In this document: positions 27,976 to 37,229 of the stretch, piece after piece
Numbering within the stretch: position 1 is the stretch's first letter
How the letters are laid out: each line of letters starts with the position of its first letter
NCBI RefSeq assembly: GCF_012927645.1
Contig: NZ_JABBMT010000002.1
Location: 1-64,000, forward strand
Length of the DNA: 64,000 nucleotides
Reading direction: 5' to 3'
Source: Pseudoalteromonas arctica
GTDB taxonomy: Bacteria; Pseudomonadota; Gammaproteobacteria; Enterobacterales; Alteromonadaceae
Program-made: the position numbers and the translations under genes
The notes under the pieces: model-generated
Databases searched by the model: none
What the model was told of the DNA's origin: nothing
What the model saw: the letters and a program-made list of their open reading frames with translations, nothing else

Positions 27976-29181
27976 TCATTGTTTGCAAAGTAGTTTTTTA
28001 AATAACGCAAAATAAATATTCGTTAAGGTGTTAAGCTCACTAATGTGAACGCGTTCATTTTCTTGATGGATGGTCCCATTAGTTAAACCTAACTCAATTA
28101 CTTGCGGACAAATATCGCTGAAAAAACGACCATCGGAGGTGCCTCCTGCTGTTGAAGTTTGGGGAAGCAAACCAGTGCATTGATTTATGGCTTTTTTACA
28201 TTCTTTTATTAGCGAAAGTTTATTTTTACTATTCTCTGCAGAGTAATAAGGCTTGCAAGCATGCGAAGTCGTTAGTGAAAAATCGTTAGTCGTTCGCGTT
28301 ACAATATGAGTAACTAAATGAATTAGATCATCTTCATCGTAAGCCGTGGTATAACGAATATTTAAATTAATTATTACACTATCAGGAATGACATTATCGC
28401 TGCACAAGCCTGAGTCGATATGAGTGACTTGCATCGTTGTACCTAGCTGATTGCTATCTCTATTATCCCAGTCAAATTTCATTAAATCTTTTACAATGCT
28501 ACAGGCATGGTGGATAGCATTAATACCTTGAGCCGGATAAGCAACGTGTGCACTTTTACCATTAACTTGAATGGCAAAACTCAACGCCCCCCTACGTCCA
28601 ACCTTTAGCATATCACCGCATTGCTTTATTGATGTTGGTTCTCCAACAATACAATAATCCAAGTCCTGTTTTGCATCTTTAAAGTGTTTTACAATTTCAC
28701 ATGAGCCGAATAAAGCATCGCCCTCTTCATCGCTGGTAATTAAAAACCATAGTCGCCCAACAAAGTTCCCTTCGAGTACTAGCATCTCAGCTGCAACTAA
28801 CGCAGCGGCAATACCGCCTTTCATATCTGCTATGCCTCGACCGATCAGGTAATCATTTTTAATTTCACCGGCAAAAGGTGGAGCTTGCCATTTATTAAGA
28901 TTACCTACGGGCACCACATCTGTGTGCCCACAAAAACCTACATCGGGTCCATCACCATTGGATATAACAGCAATTAAATTACTCACCCCATGACTTTCAA
29001 ACGTATCTATTTTAGATCCAAGCATTGATAACTTTTTTTCAATCCATGTTTGGCAACCAGCGTCATCAGGTGTTAACGATGCAAATTGCAGCAATTCACG
29101 TGCATACTCAAGTACACGACTTTGGTATTTATCCGTTAACTCAGGAGTTAAAGTAAATTGTTCATGTATGATAATGTTCAC
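27976..29181 (-). CDS. DapE/ArgE-like M20 metallo-deacylase beside siderophore receptor gene
   Basis: This is a two-zinc M20 amidohydrolase. Motifs are FCGHTDVVP, GRGIADMKGG, SDEEGDA, GEPTS, and STAGGTSDGRFF, the last characteristic of DapE (succinyl-diaminopimelate desuccinylase). At 401 residues from a GTG start it carries about 20 extra N-terminal residues compared with DapE and has no clear ribosome-binding site. Position between the receptor gene and the phosphopantetheinyl transferase gene suggests a paralogue recruited to siderophore metabolism, for example amide hydrolysis or deacylation, rather than lysine synthesis. A hairpin at 29212-29236 separates it from the receptor gene, so cotranscription is uncertain. 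Confidence 0.85.
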   Translation of the reverse strand: MNIIIHEQFTLTPELTDKYQSRVLEYARELLQFASLTPDDAGCQTWIEKKLSMLGSKIDTFESHGVSNLIAVISNGDGPDVGFCGHTDVVPVGNLNKWQAPPFAGEIKNDYLIGRGIADMKGGIAAALVAAEMLVLEGNFVGRLWFLITSDEEGDALFGSCEIVKHFKDAKQDLDYCIVGEPTSIKQCGDMLKVGRRGALSFAIQVNGKSAHVAYPAQGINAIHHACSIVKDLMKFDWDNRDSNQLGTTMQVTHIDSGLCSDNVIPDSVIINLNIRYTTAYDEDDLIHLVTHIVTRTTNDFSLTTSHACKPYYSAENSKNKLSLIKECKKAINQCTGLLPQTSTAGGTSDGRFFSDICPQVIELGLTNGTIHQENERVHISELNTLTNIYFALFKKLLCKQ

Positions 29182-29211
29182 CAGATAATTGACAACGCAT
29201 TAGTTTGATAT

Positions 29212-29236
29212 GCACCAACGCTAAGTACGTTGGCGC
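29212..29236. terminator. Hairpin between receptor and DapE-like genes
   Basis: GCACCAACG and CGTTGGCGC pair over nine positions (one mismatch) around a seven-base loop. The plus side is followed by ATTTTATT; the minus side, which is the direction of the flanking genes, has no T run. It could weaken read-through from the receptor gene or stabilise its mRNA end. Confidence 0.45.
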
Positions 29237-29264
29237 ATTTTATTACCTTATAGGGTATGACTGA

Positions 29265-31286
29265 TTAAAAGCTATACTCGATGCTCGCTGTTAATGTTCG
29301 AGGTTTAAGGAGTGTTGCCGCATCAGTGTCGCTACTAGCACCAGTCAGGATCGATACTTCACTATCACTGTCAAAAATATTTTCCGCGGTAATCGCAAAG
29401 CGTATTGCATTAAACGTATAAGCAATTTGTGCATTTGCAATAGCATATGCATCGACTTTGCCGCGAGGAGTATTGGTTGCGTCGGAGTAATACGCATCGG
29501 TATAACGAATGTTAGCACTTACGACTAGATCATCTATTGGCGTACTCGTTACACCTAAGTCAGCAGAAAAAGCCGGCGCTCTGGCGAAATCTTTGCCTTG
29601 TATCGTTAAATCGTTATAACGATTAACTTCAGTTTGTAATAAACCAATATTTAAATAAACGTTATTATGCTGATTAAGTGCGTAATTAATGCCTGACTCA
29701 AAACCATAGGTTGTCGCTTTATCAGCATTACGAATAACCGTTGCACGAGGCCCAAGCGAGAAAGGTAATTGCATATCATCAAACTGATTATAAAATATAT
29801 TAGAATTAAAGGTTAGTTGGTTATCTAGCAAGCTAGCCCGAGTAAAAATTTCATAATTTGTGACAAATTCAGCCGCATAGCTGTAGGCTTCAAAAGGGGG
29901 AGCAAATGTGATCCCGGCGCCACCGCCGTTATAAGCTTTCCCCGCTGTAACACCGATGGTCCATTCATCAGTTGCTTGCCATGCTACGGTTGCTTTTGGT
30001 AAAAACTCACGATAGCTTTCAGAGAAGTCCAGTTGCAACGGCCCCGCGCCACCAACTCGGTAACGATCTTCTTCTTCGTAGCGAGCACCGAGGGTTAAAT
30101 CAACGGCATCATTGAATTGCCAAGTTAACTCAGCAAAAACCGCATCACTTTGCGTTTCATCACGAAACGTCCCACCAGCAAATAAATCAATGTATTCATC
30201 TTGGTCAGTGCGGAAAATATAAGCCGCAATAAACCCCGATAAACGCTGATCTTGACTCGTGATCCTTAAAAGGGGTTGAATAACCGTTTCTTTGCCATCA
30301 AGAGTAAGGTTTCCTTGCCCAGTTAATGCATGACGCTTAGTAGAAAAATCCGTTCTAGATATATTGAGATCAAACTCCATCTGATCTGAAATTAACCAAT
30401 TCGTATCCCAAATACCATAAGTATTAATAGAGCGAAACGTAGGTTGATTAGGAAATTCGGCCTCTCGCTCTGAAAAAGGACGCACCACCCGCTCTGACTG
30501 TGGCGCTTTACCGTCGGTTCGCCCTAACGTTAAGATTGAACGCATATCATCATTAGGGGAGAATAGCAGTTTGCCGCGGATCACTTCACTTTCGTAACGG
30601 TTTGGCTCATTCTCTTCAGCATACGGAGAAAACTTTACCGCAGTCTCACTTGACTGATTATCATAAGCTAATCGAAATGCTAATACATCGTCAATTAAGG
30701 GGCCTGATAATGCTATAGAACCTACCCGTTTATCTTGCCCCCCCACCATTGCACGTACTTTACCTTGCCAGTAAAAAGTCGGATCTGCTGTCGTTATTAT
30801 TACTGCGCCTGCAACTGAGTTGCGCCCTTGTAAGGTACTTTGTGGACCACGATAAACTTCAACTTGCTGGACATCCCAGAGACTCGAATTTTGGAATAAA
30901 GATTCGTTAAAACCTAAAGTACGTCCGTCAACTTGATAATTTAACCGAGGGCGAGTACCCGCAAAAAATGCATTAGCGCCTGAGGCAGGTCCGGTGCCAT
31001 CAACACCACGAACTGTAGGAGCTTCATTACCTGGCTCCACGGTAACTAAATTTGGAATTTTATCTAACAAGTTATTAGTACTATTTAACCCTGGCATATT
31101 TCTCAATTCTTGCTCTGTCAGTGCAAGAACACTTGATGCTGTTTCTTGTATTGAACGTGAGGTTTTTTCACCTTGCACAGTGATCCTCTCGATCGCCAAG
31201 GTATTCTCTTCAGTTGCAGCGTGAACTGTCGCCGTCATTGTTGTTATGAACGGCAATGACCACAAAATAGTATTTATCTTTTTCAC
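29265..31286 (-). CDS. TonB-dependent siderophore receptor
   Basis: This is an outer-membrane gated channel for a ferric siderophore. The signal peptide (residues 1-23, ending TVHA) is followed by the N-terminal plug (about residues 35-165: ITVQGEKTSRSIQET, LLDKIPNLVTVEPG, VEVYRGPQSTLQGRN, SVAGAVIIT). A 22-strand-type barrel to the C-terminus ends in the expected aromatic (EYSF). At 673 residues it is comparable to the ViuA (vibriobactin) receptor group. The start is GTG, with AGGAGG four bases before it. A strong Fur-box-like site at 31343-31361 lies about 60 bases upstream, so iron repression is expected. It is divergent from the AraC regulator gene. Confidence 0.93.
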   Translation of the reverse strand: MKKINTILWSLPFITTMTATVHAATEENTLAIERITVQGEKTSRSIQETASSVLALTEQELRNMPGLNSTNNLLDKIPNLVTVEPGNEAPTVRGVDGTGPASGANAFFAGTRPRLNYQVDGRTLGFNESLFQNSSLWDVQQVEVYRGPQSTLQGRNSVAGAVIITTADPTFYWQGKVRAMVGGQDKRVGSIALSGPLIDDVLAFRLAYDNQSSETAVKFSPYAEENEPNRYESEVIRGKLLFSPNDDMRSILTLGRTDGKAPQSERVVRPFSEREAEFPNQPTFRSINTYGIWDTNWLISDQMEFDLNISRTDFSTKRHALTGQGNLTLDGKETVIQPLLRITSQDQRLSGFIAAYIFRTDQDEYIDLFAGGTFRDETQSDAVFAELTWQFNDAVDLTLGARYEEEDRYRVGGAGPLQLDFSESYREFLPKATVAWQATDEWTIGVTAGKAYNGGGAGITFAPPFEAYSYAAEFVTNYEIFTRASLLDNQLTFNSNIFYNQFDDMQLPFSLGPRATVIRNADKATTYGFESGINYALNQHNNVYLNIGLLQTEVNRYNDLTIQGKDFARAPAFSADLGVTSTPIDDLVVSANIRYTDAYYSDATNTPRGKVDAYAIANAQIAYTFNAIRFAITAENIFDSDSEVSILTGASSDTDAATLLKPRTLTASIEYSF

Positions 31287-31342
31287 TTATCCTCCTTGCA
31301 GAAATGGTATAGGGCTATATTTTTTTATGATATAGCAATAAT

Positions 31343-31361
31343 GAGATTGAAAATCATTATC
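31343..31361. promoter_or_regulatory. Fur-box-like site, receptor/AraC intergenic region
   Basis: The 19 bases at this position match the GATAATGATAATCATTATC consensus at 16 positions by my count. The site lies between the divergent receptor and AraC-type regulator genes and could control both. Confidence 0.8.
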
Positions 31362-31432
31362 ATTGGTTGTAGTATTTATTTCAACTCCGAAAAGGCTTCA
31401 GATCAATCCAAAAACGACAAAGATACTTTTAG

Positions 31433-32290
31433 ATGAACAACTTACTGAATAATCACAATGCATGGCACCAACCACCACCTATATTAGGCAGAGTTGTTAA
31501 AACGCAGATCTCAAATCCCTCAGGATCTATCGTGCTATGCCATTGCCAATTTGATGCCTTTGTTGGCAACGGTGATGAACAACCTAATGCCATTTTAGGC
31601 ATGTGTATAACAGGGGGAGGACGTACTAAAAGAATAACTGATAAAACGAAGTTGGATGATATTTGGCGCCCAGGCCGAATAGGAATAGCTCTACCAAGCT
31701 CTGCACCTCAAGGTTTTACGCCAGCAATGGAAATGTTAGGTATTACTTTTAAACTGCATGAGCTTCCAGCTTGTCACGGTAAAAAAGTAACGACAGAAGA
31801 TTTACAACAGGTTAGTAAGCAATTATTTAATGATGAGCTTGTCTCTGCAATTATGATTGCTTTATTGCGTGAAGCCGAGGTTCATGGTGGCACATCTGCA
31901 TTTTTTGAACATGGTTTGTCACTTGCACTACACCATTTAGTAACAAAATCGACAGTTTGTGTTACGAGCAAAAATATTTCTAAACTAAATCATATTTTTG
32001 ATTATATTGAAGCTAACCTTGGTGAGGATATTCGCGTTAGTGGCCTGTCAACACTATCAGGGTTAAATGCCAAAACATTAACTCGACTATTTCGCCAAGA
32101 AACAGGCTACACACCACATCAATACTTAACCATTAGACGCATGGAGCGCGCTAAAGAATTATTAGCGCTACACACCTCTATTACGAATATTGCGACAACC
32201 GTTGGCTATGCTAATCCGGCAAAATTTTCAGCAGCATTCTCTCGCTGGGTTGGTTGTACACCGTCCTTATGGAAAAAACAACATCATTAA
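31433..32290 (+). CDS. AraC-family transcriptional regulator of the siderophore island
   Basis: This 285-residue protein has a variable N-terminal sensing region and a C-terminal AraC/XylS double helix-turn-helix (about residues 185-283). Family hallmarks are GLNAKTLTRLFRQETGYTPHQYL (first HTH and linker), RMERAKELL, and VGYANPAKFSAAFSRWVGCTPS (second HTH). Regulators in this position (PchR, YbtA, AlcR) usually sense the ferric siderophore and activate receptor and biosynthesis genes, and the divergent arrangement with the receptor gene fits. Ligand binding is inferred. The start has only a weak ribosome-binding site. Confidence 0.88.
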   Translation: MNNLLNNHNAWHQPPPILGRVVKTQISNPSGSIVLCHCQFDAFVGNGDEQPNAILGMCITGGGRTKRITDKTKLDDIWRPGRIGIALPSSAPQGFTPAMEMLGITFKLHELPACHGKKVTTEDLQQVSKQLFNDELVSAIMIALLREAEVHGGTSAFFEHGLSLALHHLVTKSTVCVTSKNISKLNHIFDYIEANLGEDIRVSGLSTLSGLNAKTLTRLFRQETGYTPHQYLTIRRMERAKELLALHTSITNIATTVGYANPAKFSAAFSRWVGCTPSLWKKQHH

Positions 32291-32359
32291 TCAGCAAAAA
32301 TAGGCTACGGCTCGCTCATTAGCAAGTATTCGTCTATGCACTTAAAACACTAATGGCAA

Positions 32360-33718
32360 CTATGCTTCTGATGCAACAAATAAATCCACTTTTTTATTCA
32401 CTATTCTAAAGCTATTGATACTAAGAACTAACGCAGCTAATGCCAGTCCCGTGCTTAACAAGAGCCATATATTATCAACTCCGGCGCTCCCCCCCCACCA
32501 ACCATAATTAACAACAAAATAGCTAAATGGCACCACGGCGAACCAATAAACCACCAATATAACTAACAGCGGACTCATAAACTCTTGTAAGCCACGTAAA
32601 ATACCTGCTGCAACAATTTGAATTGCATCAAACAGTTGAAAGAGAGCAATATAGAGTAACAAACCGCTCGCCAACATCAGTACTTTTTCATCATGACTAA
32701 AAGCATGTAATATCAATTGACCAAAAGTCATAATCACTAAAGCTGCGATTACACCATACAAAAATGCAAGAGAAATAGCCGCCTTGGCAGTTAATCGACG
32801 ACTTAAATAATCGGCTGCATTAGGAAGGCTTGCAATACGAATCGTTGTCGCACTACTAAGTGCTAAGGGGATCATAAAAGCGACCATCGCTATATTGATT
32901 GCAATTTGATGTGCAGCTACTTGCTTAACACCCAACGACGATGCAAAAAATGCCAATGTCGTCAATGCCAGCACTTCTACTACCAATGCGACGCCAATCG
33001 GAAAGCCATCTTTTAGTATTTTTTTCGCGTCATTATCACAACTCTTCAGAGGCGCTTTTTGAGATATTTCAGGGACTGATTTTTGCACCCAATTTCTCAT
33101 CATTAAAAAGGCTATATAAGCGCTAATTGCGGTTGCAACGCCACATCCCGCTCCGCCAAGCCCAGCCATACCAGCAACGCCAAAAACCAGCACTAAATTC
33201 AATAAGGTATTAATCACGAGTAAAAAAATAACAGTTTTAACAATAGGCAGCAGTGTACTATCGCCTTCACTAATAAATCGATAAAGTAATGTATACACCA
33301 AACTTGGCATAGCAAAGGCAACACAATGTAAGTAATTCTTACAAATAGTTGCCACTGCCGCATCTGCAATCATCCAAGGAGCCAAAAACGCAAGTAATTG
33401 TACTAATAAAAAGCCAACTATAGCCAACCAAAATGCGGCTTTTTTCCCTTGTAAAAATAATCGATATATTTCACCTCTTTTATGGCTTGCAACCAGTTCA
33501 GAAGTTTTAGGAACTAACACATACATAATGCCGGTAAAAAAAATAAAGACAGGGGTCCACATACTACTACCCAGCCCGACTCCAGATAAGTCATTATAAT
33601 GAAACTGCCCCGCGATCATTGTATCAATTAAACCAAGAGAGGCCTGACATAGTTGAATAAATATTAGTGGTAAGGCAAGTGCCAGTAGTGGCCGGTAAAT
33701 AGTAGAAATTAGCGGCAT
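32360..33718 (-). CDS. MATE-family efflux transporter
   Basis: This 452-residue inner-membrane protein has about twelve transmembrane helices in two halves. Typical MATE sequence includes LALPLIFIQLCQASLGLIDTM at the N-terminus, RFISEGDSTLLP, and GVKQVAAHQIAINIAMVAFM in the second half. MATE proteins export organic compounds with Na+ or H+ entry. It sits inside the island, divergent from the first NRPS operon and sharing its Fur-controlled intergenic region, so export of the newly made siderophore is a reasonable inference; drug efflux (NorM-like) is the alternative. The start has a perfect AGGAGG site. Confidence 0.88.
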   Translation of the reverse strand: MPLISTIYRPLLALALPLIFIQLCQASLGLIDTMIAGQFHYNDLSGVGLGSSMWTPVFIFFTGIMYVLVPKTSELVASHKRGEIYRLFLQGKKAAFWLAIVGFLLVQLLAFLAPWMIADAAVATICKNYLHCVAFAMPSLVYTLLYRFISEGDSTLLPIVKTVIFLLVINTLLNLVLVFGVAGMAGLGGAGCGVATAISAYIAFLMMRNWVQKSVPEISQKAPLKSCDNDAKKILKDGFPIGVALVVEVLALTTLAFFASSLGVKQVAAHQIAINIAMVAFMIPLALSSATTIRIASLPNAADYLSRRLTAKAAISLAFLYGVIAALVIMTFGQLILHAFSHDEKVLMLASGLLLYIALFQLFDAIQIVAAGILRGLQEFMSPLLVILVVYWFAVVPFSYFVVNYGWWGGSAGVDNIWLLLSTGLALAALVLSINSFRIVNKKVDLFVASEA

Positions 33719-34111
33719 ATACCCGCCTCCTGTGGATAAAATTTGTGATAAAAGAACGCTTCAATAATCACTTTCTTGCAAAAAGAGTATATACAAAATT
33801 TAGCTACTCCCGAGTTTTATAACCCTAGCTGTGTATCAGAAATCGCATACTCATTTAGCTATTTAATGACAAACATGAACTTAATAACAGCGACTTATCC
33901 TAACTGGCTGGCCTATTAAATACAAGCGAATACGCAAATGATAATTACTTGCATTCAATAAAATATCGTATATCATCTTTATTGAACATAAATTTAAAGT
34001 GCTGTTAAAGCATCGAATAGCTAAATGAAGCGATTCACTTCATTGATTACGCAGTAATTGTTTTATCGTTTATATAAATTGGATAACGCTCAAAAAAGGA
34101 ATATTGATAGG
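33719..34111. promoter_or_regulatory. Divergent regulatory region with Fur-box-like site (33934-33952)
   Basis: Between the MATE and first NRPS genes a 19-base near-palindrome at 33934-33952 matches the Fur consensus at 13 positions by my count. It overlaps a plausible plus-strand promoter, TTGCAT (33949-33954) and TATCAT (33971-33976) with 16 bases between, leaving a leader of about 130 bases before the NRPS ATG at 34112. Nothing else was recognised. Confidence 0.65.
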
Positions 34112-37100
34112 ATGGCCAAAAAGTCAATTTTAAATTCGCAAGAACTCGATGATTTTGAAAAAGAATTACAGAGCCTAGGGATTATTAACACGCTAACCGA
34201 AGAAAGCATTCAACATAATCATAGCGAAAATAAGCAACCACTTTCTAGCGCTGAAGAACGGGCCTGGATGCTACACCAACAAGATCCGCTAGCCGCTTCA
34301 GGGCCATTCGCAGCGGCGTTAAAGCTCATCGGTAATATAAACCTAACACAGTTATCAACTGCATTAACACATCTATATCAAGGTGATTCAAACCTGAATG
34401 TAGTTTATGCATTGGATAACAACGGTGAGTTGAGCAAAACCCATAACACAACATACACTACCCAAATAGATATTATTCCTATCAATTCAGATGATGAGGC
34501 CATTAATTTCTTATTGCAAAAGCAAAGTATTGCTATCGATTTAGCAACTCAACCAGCTATTAAGTTTTGGTTATTGTCAAAGTCTGACAACGAAGTTGTA
34601 TTAGCCATTTTAGGTCACCACATTTTACTCGATGATAGTGCTTGGAAACCTATTTTCACGGCAATCAATTGTTACTACCAAAAAAAAGACATCCCTCTCG
34701 AGATGCGAACAATTTCAACAGCAGCAAATAATGTGTCCACAACCAAACAATACTGGGCTGATAAGTATCCACAAGGATTTACTCACACTACTTTGCCAGC
34801 ACATTTTTATGTAACACAGACCCACAATGCGACGGTGCATAACATTGCAACTAAACCAATTACGCAACAAACAGTAAAAGCGCATCGGTATTACACAGAC
34901 ATTACTACTAGCAAAATCGAAACATTAAGCATAACTGCACAGGCCTCTGCATTTCAAACACTATTAACCTTGTTTGGCTTGTATCTGAATCAACTCTTTG
35001 AGAAAACGGCTGTTGATTTATTGATACCAGTGATCAGCGCCAATGAAATTACCAATTTAAACCAAATAGAGTCTAGCTCTAACGTCATTCCGGTCACCAT
35101 CACTAACTCTGAACAATCGGTCGTATCTGCGATCACCGAGCTACGTAACAATTTGCTCAACGGTATTGCTCATAACTTATCAATTGAGCAAATTTTCTCT
35201 GCAACCAAAACCCCCAGACACTCACTTCCCAACATTTTAGTTACCCAAATTGATGATGCCTCCAACCACCTCAAACTTGATGACATAGAGGTAACAACGT
35301 TAGCAGTTCCACCAATAGCTTCAGACTACGATATAACCTTAGCGATCCAATTTGAAATTGACGGCCATAGTCGATTGGAGTTAACGACGGGCGACACTAT
35401 TTCAAGCACTATAGGCGCATTTTTGCTTGAACAGTTTGTGGCTTTTATCGAGAAAATTCAGATTGACGACAACATCGCCATTACTCCATTATTCAGCCGT
35501 GGATCTATGTTGGCAAACAACGATCCGACACCACACAGGGCTTCTCTTTTAAGTAAAACTATGGATGTCAATCGGCAATTCATTGCGAATGCTATTCTCG
35601 GCGAGTTTAAAAATGTGCTTAACAACCAAGAAATTGATATTAATGATGATTTCTTTGAGTTAGGTGGCCACTCACTACTCGCTACGCGTGTCATTGGCAA
35701 ACTAAAAACTTTGCATCAAATTGACATCACCATTAGTGATTTTTTCAGTGCACCTTCCGCATACGCATTAGCTGACTTTGCCCAGTATTCAGAGCATTCA
35801 TTGACCACTGAGGTTATCCCCTATCTTGACGAAGAAATCATTGCGCCACTATCATTAGTGCAAAAGAGTTATATGGCAACATTTGATAATGGCCGTAACT
35901 CCATGTTCAATATCCCTTTTACACTTAAATTTTCAGAGCAGGTTAACGAGAATGCGTTCCATCAAGCTTTCACTGACGTAATAACCCGCCATCATGCCCT
36001 GCGTACTTTACTTATTCAGGATCAGCACGAAACCGTTTTACAGCGGGTTATTGCTGCATCTAGTCTCAATAATTATCAATGGTTTTTTTCATCTGCGACG
36101 CAAGGAGCAAGTAGCGCCACGGAGTTATTGGCTCAAGAAGCAAACTACAGCTTTGATCTATTCAATGAATTACCGCTTAGAGTTCGATTTGTCCACGATG
36201 AGCAGGGCCAACACTATCTTTGTTTATTAATTTATCACAGTATCTTCGATGAATGGTCTACTAGCGTACTATTTAATGATCTATTTTACGCTTACAGTCA
36301 ATATGTTGCAGGAAAAAAACCGACATGGGAAACAGCTGCTACGCAATTCCACCAATACGCGTTAGCACAAAACCAGTCAGACACCACAGCACAACACTTA
36401 CAATACTGGCTACACTACCTAGGAAAAGTTGAGCAAGCTGCTCCTTTGTTTTATCAACAGAATAAAGCAAATGAGCAGTCAGTGGCAGGCGATTCTATAA
36501 CGTTTTCATTTACTCACAGCGTATCAACTGGGCTCAATAAAATAGCAAAAATAAACAAGTCTTCACTGTTTCATGTGATCTATGCAGCGATATCTTTAGC
36601 AGTCTATTATCTAAGCTCAAGTAAAAAACTCTTGGTTGGAACCTCGACTTACGGACGAGATGATCCTCGTTATCAGGATACGGTTGGGTTGTTCACTAAT
36701 GTAATACTAAATCAAGTCAAATTTTCAGAAACACTCACAGTAAATGAACTGATCAGCCAAGTTAAAAACGACATTCATGCTTCTTTACCCTACAGCGATG
36801 TACCATTTGTAAATGTTGAACAAGCAGTGGCAGCACAACCGCTTGCCACAAGTACTGACAATTTATGTGAAGTGTATATTCAGTTCCATCAACAAAATAT
36901 TTTAAATACCGCCATTGCATTAGAAAACGATCATAACGTTGATTTTGAACTCCTTGAACCAGAGCGAAATATCGCCAAGTTTGGTCTACATTTTGAAGCC
37001 TATGAAAACCCACAATCTACAGATGAGGCGATTAAAGTAATACTGACTTATCGCAAATGCAACTATAGTTCTGAGCAAGCCGAGTTGATAAGAAATGTTA

Positions 37101-37195
37101 CAGAAACGGTATTTCATTCACTAGCCCAGAACACAGAAAAGTTTGATTTAAGGTTAATGGACGTCAGAAAAGCACTGACCTGCCTCTGCTTATAA
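34112..37195 (+). CDS. NRPS protein, C-T-C without adenylation domain
   Basis: This 1027-residue cytosolic synthetase has domain order: short N-terminal linker; condensation domain 1 (about residues 40-430, active-site HHILLDD at 169-175); thiolation domain (DDFFELGGHSLLATR, attachment Ser near 521); condensation domain 2 (about 565-990, core YHSIFDE with the catalytic His near 709, first His replaced by Tyr). There is no A or TE domain, so the T domain must be loaded by another protein. The likely job is to receive the DHB-azoline acyl chain and release it by amide formation with the hydroxamate amine, as proposed for C-terminal condensation in fimsbactin-type assembly. The ATG at 34112 (AAGGA upstream) is preferred over a TTG at 34058. 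It starts a six-gene operon ending at 43263. Confidence 0.85.
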   Translation: MAKKSILNSQELDDFEKELQSLGIINTLTEESIQHNHSENKQPLSSAEERAWMLHQQDPLAASGPFAAALKLIGNINLTQLSTALTHLYQGDSNLNVVYALDNNGELSKTHNTTYTTQIDIIPINSDDEAINFLLQKQSIAIDLATQPAIKFWLLSKSDNEVVLAILGHHILLDDSAWKPIFTAINCYYQKKDIPLEMRTISTAANNVSTTKQYWADKYPQGFTHTTLPAHFYVTQTHNATVHNIATKPITQQTVKAHRYYTDITTSKIETLSITAQASAFQTLLTLFGLYLNQLFEKTAVDLLIPVISANEITNLNQIESSSNVIPVTITNSEQSVVSAITELRNNLLNGIAHNLSIEQIFSATKTPRHSLPNILVTQIDDASNHLKLDDIEVTTLAVPPIASDYDITLAIQFEIDGHSRLELTTGDTISSTIGAFLLEQFVAFIEKIQIDDNIAITPLFSRGSMLANNDPTPHRASLLSKTMDVNRQFIANAILGEFKNVLNNQEIDINDDFFELGGHSLLATRVIGKLKTLHQIDITISDFFSAPSAYALADFAQYSEHSLTTEVIPYLDEEIIAPLSLVQKSYMATFDNGRNSMFNIPFTLKFSEQVNENAFHQAFTDVITRHHALRTLLIQDQHETVLQRVIAASSLNNYQWFFSSATQGASSATELLAQEANYSFDLFNELPLRVRFVHDEQGQHYLCLLIYHSIFDEWSTSVLFNDLFYAYSQYVAGKKPTWETAATQFHQYALAQNQSDTTAQHLQYWLHYLGKVEQAAPLFYQQNKANEQSVAGDSITFSFTHSVSTGLNKIAKINKSSLFHVIYAAISLAVYYLSSSKKLLVGTSTYGRDDPRYQDTVGLFTNVILNQVKFSETLTVNELISQVKNDIHASLPYSDVPFVNVEQAVAAQPLATSTDNLCEVYIQFHQQNILNTAIALENDHNVDFELLEPERNIAKFGLHFEAYENPQSTDEAIKVILTYRKCNYSSEQAELIRNVTETVFHSLAQNTEKFDLRLMDVRKALTCLCL

Positions 37196-37229
37196 TAGGT
37201 TACTAATTCGTCAACAAGGATTATCAAAT

